Positions 6,446 to 10,281 of a DNA stretch of 10,281 bases are shown here, piece after piece. Source of the DNA: Alphaproteobacteria bacterium MarineAlpha10_Bin3 (GTDB taxonomy: Bacteria > Pseudomonadota > Alphaproteobacteria > UBA8366 > GCA-2717185). Location: assembly GCA_002937525.1 (NCBI GenBank), contig PTKA01000018.1, positions 1 to 10,281 of the forward strand, read 5' to 3'. Each line of letters begins with the position of its first letter. The stretch's first letter is position 1. Position numbers and translations under genes: made by a program. The notes beneath the pieces were generated by a model that had not been told where the DNA came from, did not search any database, and worked only from the letters and a program-made list of their open reading frames with translations.

Positions 6446-7963
6446 GTGGATCACTTACCTGAGTCGATCCATAGCATCCGCGCCAGTGGCGTGGCATCGG
6501 TTCGCTGGCTGCTCATCGTGCCGGTGGCGGCGCTGTTGACATGGCTGCCGGCACCAGCCGACGCCCGCGGCGCGCCCGATAGTTTTGCCGATCTGGTCGA
6601 AACATTGCTGCCGGCGGTGGTCAATATCTCGACAACGCAAAAAGCCAAACAGAGCGCCGAGGCCGAGGGACCGCAAGCGCCGCAGTTTCAATTTCCCGAA
6701 GGGTCGCCGTTCCGCGATTTCTTCGATCAGTTCAACCGCCGCGGTGGCGGCTCGCAGCACCCGCCGCGCAACGCAACCTCGCTCGGTTCCGGCTTCATCA
6801 TCGACACGCAAGGCTATGTGGTCACCAACAACCATGTCATCGAAGGCGCCGACGAAATCACCGTGATTTTGCAGAGCGGCAAGCGCTACAAGGCCAAGAT
6901 CGTCGGCCGCGACAAGAAAACCGACATGGCGCTGCTGAAGATCGAAGCTGCGGAAAAGTTGACCGCCGTCGCCTTCGGCGATTCAGCCAAGGCCCGCGTC
7001 GGTGACTGGGTCATTGCCATCGGCAATCCACTTGGCCTTGGCGGCACGGTAACCGCCGGGATCATCTCAGCGCGCGGCCGCGATATCCGGTCCGGCCCCT
7101 ATGACGATTACATTCAGACCGATGCGCCGATCAACCGGGGCAATTCCGGCGGACCGCTGTTCGATATGGACGGCGCGGTCATCGGCATCAACACCGCGAT
7201 CCTGTCCCCGTCGGGCGGCAGCATCGGCATCGGGTTCTCGATCCCCTCCAACATCGCCAAGAACGTACTGGGGCAGTTGCGGGAATTCGGCACCACGCGC
7301 CGGGGCTGGCTTGGCGTGCGCATTCAGACCGTCTCGCCGGAAATCGCCGAAAGCCTGGGTCTCGACGGCCCGCGCGGCGCGCTGGTCGCCGGGGTGATGA
7401 AGAACAGCCCGGCCGAAGCGGGCGGCGTGAAGCAGGGCGACGTGATTATCCAGTTCGATAATGGCGACGTCACCCAAAGCCGCAAACTGCCGCGCATGGT
7501 GGCCGAATCCAATGTCGGCAAGGATGTCCCGGTCCGGGTCTGGCGCGACGGCAAGGAAATCGATCTGACCGTACGGCTCGGCGAGCTGGAAAAGGTCGAT
7601 CAGGCGTCGCTGCGGGCGCTGAGCGGGCGGCGCGACAAGGCCGGCAAGGTTAGCCGCGTCGTCGTCGATGCCCTGGGACTGGCCTTGTCGCCGGTTACCC
7701 CTGAGCTGACCAAGAAATTCGAAATCGACGAGGATGCCAAGGGCGTCGTCATTACCAGCGTCCGCAAGGAAAGCGATGCGGCGGAAAAATTCCTGATTCC
7801 CGGCGACATCATCGTCGAAGTGAATCAGGAACCCGTCGTCACGCCCGCCGATGTGCGCAAGCATGTGGATCGGGCCCGCGAGAAGGGCCGCAAGATGGTA
7901 CTATTGCTGATCGACAAGAAAGGCGATATGCGCTTCATTCCGCTGCGGATCGAAGATAACTAA
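6446..7963 (+). CDS. degP: Do/DegP-type periplasmic serine endoprotease with two PDZ domains
   Basis: 505 residues from GTG 6446 (539 if ATG 6344 is used). HtrA-family proteases degrade and refold damaged periplasmic proteins. A charged start is followed by a hydrophobic signal core (about 20-36, WLLIVPVAALLTWL) and probable cleavage after ADA at 40. The S1C protease domain holds the full triad: His130 (TNNHVIEGAD), Asp160 (KKTDMALLK) and Ser234 (RGNSGGPLFD). A Pro/Gln/Phe-rich stretch at about 67-110 fits the LA loop region. PDZ1 spans about 285-378 (RRGWLGVRIQTV onward) and PDZ2 about 402-498, ending FIPLRI. Two PDZ domains mean DegP/DegQ/MucD type, not DegS; I cannot separate those subtypes, so the symbol is provisional. 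Same strand as hflKC-DUF2065. The TAA stop overlaps the stop of the convergent reductase gene by 4 nt. Confidence 0.94.
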   Translation: MDHLPESIHSIRASGVASVRWLLIVPVAALLTWLPAPADARGAPDSFADLVETLLPAVVNISTTQKAKQSAEAEGPQAPQFQFPEGSPFRDFFDQFNRRGGGSQHPPRNATSLGSGFIIDTQGYVVTNNHVIEGADEITVILQSGKRYKAKIVGRDKKTDMALLKIEAAEKLTAVAFGDSAKARVGDWVIAIGNPLGLGGTVTAGIISARGRDIRSGPYDDYIQTDAPINRGNSGGPLFDMDGAVIGINTAILSPSGGSIGIGFSIPSNIAKNVLGQLREFGTTRRGWLGVRIQTVSPEIAESLGLDGPRGALVAGVMKNSPAEAGGVKQGDVIIQFDNGDVTQSRKLPRMVAESNVGKDVPVRVWRDGKEIDLTVRLGELEKVDQASLRALSGRRDKAGKVSRVVVDALGLALSPVTPELTKKFEIDEDAKGVVITSVRKESDAAEKFLIPGDIIVEVNQEPVVTPADVRKHVDRAREKGRKMVLLLIDKKGDMRFIPLRIEDN

Positions 7964-9012
7964 AGCCCCGCCAGAAGACCGGCATCGGCAACCGCCGCGC
8001 CGCGTTCGACCTTCTTGACCGCGGCGATCAGCCCCTCGTTGGTCGGCGTCTCGATGCCGTTTTCCTGGCCCTTGGCGACGACCAGGCCATTCATATAGTC
8101 GATTTCGGTGCGGCGGCCCTTGGCCATGTCCTGGCCCATCGACGGGCGGGCGTCGGGATTACCCTTCTGGCCGGCGGCGATCATGGCGTCATCGATTATC
8201 TTGCGCGCCGCCGCGTCGCCATCGGCGGCGGCCTCATACACATCGCCGGCGATGCCCGCCATCTTTTCCAAAGTGAAGCCGGCCGCCCGGCCGACACGGA
8301 TCGATTCCGCCGCCAGCTTGATCTTGACCAGGCGCAGATGCGGATCGTTGGCGATATCGGCGGCGCCCAGCCCGGAGGAGGCCGAAACCCCGTTGCCGCT
8401 GGCGTTCAGGCACAGCTTGCTCCATCGCTGGCCCCACAGATTATCGGTCACCATGGCGCTGTCGGTATAGGCGCATAGCCGCGCGACCTCGCGGATCCGG
8501 GGCGTATCCTCGCCATGCACCTCACCGGCGCGGAACACGGTATGCGCATTGCCATGCAGCGGCACGTTGCGGTTGACATGCGCCGGGCCGCGCAGCTCAA
8601 CCGATATCTTGGCCGCGATACAGCCGACGACCTTGCCCCAGCCGACGATGGCGGCGATGAATTCCTCGTTCATGCAGTTCTGCAGGGAGGCGACGAAGCC
8701 ATCCGGCGCAAGATAGGGCTTGATCAGATGGGTCGCCCATTGGGTGTCGTAGGATTTCACGCAGATGAAGGCGATATCGATCGGCCGGCCCTTCGACAGC
8801 GATTGCACGTCGCTCATATGCAGCGCTTTCACCGGCACCGTGATCTCCTCGGCCGCCGTCACGCCGGTCAGATGCAGGCCGTCACGGTTCATCGCATCGA
8901 CATGTTCGGGCCAGCCATCGATAAAGACGATATCCTCGCCATTAGCCGCCATATGGCCGCCAACATGGCCGCCAACCGCGCCAGCGCCAATAATCGCGAT
9001 CCGTTTGCCCAT
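7960..9012 (-). CDS. Ketopantoate reductase (2-dehydropantoate 2-reductase) family oxidoreductase, paralog A
   Basis: 350 residues, soluble. An N-terminal Rossmann domain starts at once with GAGAVG (9-14) and a beta-2 strand ending in Asp32 (VFID). A C-terminal helical domain carries the ApbA/PanE residues: Asn112 (SLQN), Lys199 (WGQRWSKL), Asn203, and Glu303 (RRTEIDYMNG), preceded by SMGQDMAKGR. All catalytic positions of ketopantoate reductase are present, so 2-keto acid reduction (or 2-hydroxy acid oxidation) is expected. E. coli PanE has an Arg after beta-2 that binds the NADP phosphate; Asp32 here points to NAD. At 350 residues it is longer than the roughly 300 of PanE, with extra sequence before Glu303. 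The substrate is unknown and no pantothenate genes adjoin. It follows paralog B by 14 nt with GGGGG 7 nt before the ATG, so the two form one transcription unit. Confidence 0.9.
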   Translation of the reverse strand: MGKRIAIIGAGAVGGHVGGHMAANGEDIVFIDGWPEHVDAMNRDGLHLTGVTAAEEITVPVKALHMSDVQSLSKGRPIDIAFICVKSYDTQWATHLIKPYLAPDGFVASLQNCMNEEFIAAIVGWGKVVGCIAAKISVELRGPAHVNRNVPLHGNAHTVFRAGEVHGEDTPRIREVARLCAYTDSAMVTDNLWGQRWSKLCLNASGNGVSASSGLGAADIANDPHLRLVKIKLAAESIRVGRAAGFTLEKMAGIAGDVYEAAADGDAAARKIIDDAMIAAGQKGNPDARPSMGQDMAKGRRTEIDYMNGLVVAKGQENGIETPTNEGLIAAVKKVERGAAVADAGLLAGL

Positions 9013-9215
9013 CGTTTTTCCCCCGCTTACCAGGCTTCGATATTTTTTGGATCGGGCGCAATTTCGCCGCGCTCACAGCGCTGCACCAGATCGACCATGG
9101 CGGCGTTGAGCGGCGTGGCAATGCCGACCTCGGCGCCCTTTTCAACCACATGGCCGTTGATTTCGGCGATTTCGGTCTTGCGGCCTTTTAGCATGTCCTG
9201 GCCCATCGACGGGCG
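8125..9215 (-). repeat. Tandem duplication marker: identical 24-nt block in both reductase genes
   Basis: 8125-8148 and 9192-9215 are identical over 24 nt, encoding the shared SMGQDM region. They lie 1067 nt apart, exactly one gene (1053) plus the 14-nt spacer. The rest of the two genes is clearly diverged, so the block reflects protein constraint in an old duplication rather than a recent repeat. Confidence 0.6.
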
Positions 9216-10079
9216 CTGGCCTTCGCCTCTCGATCCGACCTCAGCCAGCAGCAGATCCTCGATCCCCTGCATCGCCTTGGCGTCGCCCTTTGCGGCGGCG
9301 ATCCATTGCGCCGGTTCGGTGCCCTTCTTCACATGCAATACATGACCGAGCGCCTGGCCGACCTGGATGGATTCGGCCGCCATGCGGATCTGGACCCGGC
9401 GCGCGGCATCGTGCGTCGCCATGCCGTTGCCGCCCAGCCCGGTGGCCGCCGACAGGCCGTTATGACTGGAATTGACCACCAGTTTGGACCATCGCTCGCC
9501 CCACAGGTCGCGGGTCGCCATGGCGCTGTCGGTATGGCGCATCAACTCGGCGACCAGCTCGACCCGTTCGGTGATGCGGCCATGCGCTTCGCCGGCGCGG
9601 AACACGGTGTAGCTGTCGCCCCGGATCGGGACATGGCGCTGGATAAAAGCTGGCGCTTCCAGCTCGGCGCTGATCGAGGAGGCGATGCAGCCGACCACCC
9701 GGTGCCAGCCAACGACGCTGGCGATGCGTTCCTCGTTGATCGCGTTCTGCAACGAGACGACGAAGCCGCGCGGCGCCAGGTAATCCTTTATCAGGCTGGC
9801 GGCGAACTGCGATTCATATGATTTGGTCGAAATGAACGCGACATCGAAGGGGCCTTCCTTTTGCAGGTTCTGGACCTCGGTAATGCCGATCGCGCGGACC
9901 GGCACATCGAAGCTTTCCTGTTCGGTGACGCCGCGCAGCGACAGACCGTCCCGGTTCATCTTGGCCACATGGTCCGGCCAGGCGTCGATCAACGTCACAT
10001 CGACGCCGTTGCGCACCATATGCCCGGCGGTGAAGCCGCCAACCGCGCCACAGCCAACCATGGCTACCCGAATGCCCAC
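9027..10079 (-). CDS. Ketopantoate reductase (2-dehydropantoate 2-reductase) family oxidoreductase, paralog B
   Basis: 350 residues, first of the tandem pair and paralogous to the next gene along its whole length. Every landmark is at the same residue number: the glycine loop GCGAVG (9-14), Asp32 after beta-2 (TLID), Asn112 (SLQN), Lys199 (WGERWSKL), Asn203, SMGQDMLKGR at 291-300, and Glu303 (KTEIAEING). It is therefore expected to be catalytically competent and NAD-dependent like its neighbour. Differences cluster around residues 247-290 (for example HVLHVKKGTEPAQWIAAAKG) and at the C-terminus, which may mean another substrate or a heteromeric partner. The ATG start has GGGAGGG (complement of 10088-10094) 8 nt upstream, a strong ribosome site. 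It could be a true PanE, but the duplication, length and cofactor residue make an accessory dehydrogenase more likely. Confidence 0.9.
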   Translation of the reverse strand: MGIRVAMVGCGAVGGFTAGHMVRNGVDVTLIDAWPDHVAKMNRDGLSLRGVTEQESFDVPVRAIGITEVQNLQKEGPFDVAFISTKSYESQFAASLIKDYLAPRGFVVSLQNAINEERIASVVGWHRVVGCIASSISAELEAPAFIQRHVPIRGDSYTVFRAGEAHGRITERVELVAELMRHTDSAMATRDLWGERWSKLVVNSSHNGLSAATGLGGNGMATHDAARRVQIRMAAESIQVGQALGHVLHVKKGTEPAQWIAAAKGDAKAMQGIEDLLLAEVGSRGEGQRPSMGQDMLKGRKTEIAEINGHVVEKGAEVGIATPLNAAMVDLVQRCERGEIAPDPKNIEAW

Positions 10080-10281
10080 GATGCCGTCCCTCCCGTGATG
10101 TCGCCGGCAAGCTTAATATGCCGCCGCGGCACTGGCAAATTGCGCACCGCATGACCGGCCCCCAAGCCGCCTTATTCGTTAAGTTTCATTCATCAGCGCG
10201 TCCAGTTCGTCTGGATCCTGTGCGTCGATGACGATGCGCGCATGAAGTTAATCGATAACGATAATCTTTTAGGGTGGCAAG
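10080..10281. other. Upstream region of paralog B and right edge; no supportable gene
   Basis: This stretch holds the leader of paralog B (ribosome site at 10088-10094), an odd palindrome TGCCGCCGCGGCA at 10119-10131, and TATTAA on the minus strand just downstream of it as a weak -10. On the minus strand, 10179-10247 reads LHARIVIDAQDPDELDALMNET and a stop. It looks like a protein C-terminus but has an in-frame stop upstream (10248-10250) and no start. From about 10242 the sequence turns AT-rich. A plus-strand ATG there opens 13 codons (MKLIDNDNLLGWQ) to the window end, with no ribosome site. None of this is enough for a gene call. Confidence 0.4.

Noticed and set aside
7067..7864. Minus-strand frame of 265 codons within the Do protease gene
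   Set aside because: Third-position GC shadow; the plus strand carries the catalytic Ser and both PDZ domains here.
8515..9345. Plus-strand frame of 276 codons across both reductase genes
   Set aside because: It spans the junction of two well-supported minus-strand genes and has no domain of its own.
10119..10131. TGCCGCCGCGGCA palindrome upstream of reductase paralog B, as a terminator
   Set aside because: The loop would be one base and no U-tract follows, so it cannot be a terminator; an operator role is possible but unsupported in GC-rich DNA.
10151..10231. Plus-strand 26-codon frame MTGPQAALFVKFHSS...
   Set aside because: No ribosome site, no family resemblance, and length expected by chance.

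Overview
This is a GC-rich, densely packed chromosomal window that looks alphaproteobacterial. A Rhodospirillales-like source fits best, judged from protein style and from the order mrp <-> hflK-hflC-DUF2065-Do protease; the taxon is inferred, not shown. It holds nine complete protein genes and one gene cut by the left edge. I see no rRNA, tRNA, CRISPR array, insertion sequence, phage gene or defence system. No gap between genes exceeds about 210 bases. Most of the window is housekeeping and envelope biology, and I do not find a clear undescribed multi-gene system.

Left part (1-1887): a partial secreted nuclease-fold (SNase-like) gene reads leftward. Divergent from it, a prolyl iminopeptidase (pip) reads right, followed by a PagL-type lipid A 3-O-deacylase with its own possible promoter.

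Middle-left (1891-3891, minus strand): the Mrp/ApbC iron-sulfur carrier ATPase is followed after 6 nt by an exported protein with two tandem CAP (SCP) domains. The first CAP domain has lost all four tetrad positions. This pair converges on pagL with only 3 nt between the stops.

Centre (3892-7963, plus strand): a divergent control region with a perfect inverted repeat and a possible heat-shock-type promoter leads into hflK, hflC, a small DUF2065 membrane protein and a periplasmic Do/DegP-type serine protease. HflK and HflC form the SPFH complex that surrounds and restrains FtsH in the inner membrane, and Do proteases degrade or refold damaged periplasmic proteins. This block is therefore an envelope protein quality-control cluster.

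Right part (7960-10079, minus strand): two paralogous 350-residue ketopantoate-reductase-family oxidoreductases lie in tandem, 14 nt apart. They align without gaps at all key motifs and carry an acidic residue suggesting NAD rather than NADP. They are probably a duplicated accessory dehydrogenase pair rather than the pantothenate enzyme. The last 200 bases hold no gene I can support. They contain a short C-terminus-like reading frame without a start and an AT-rich end.
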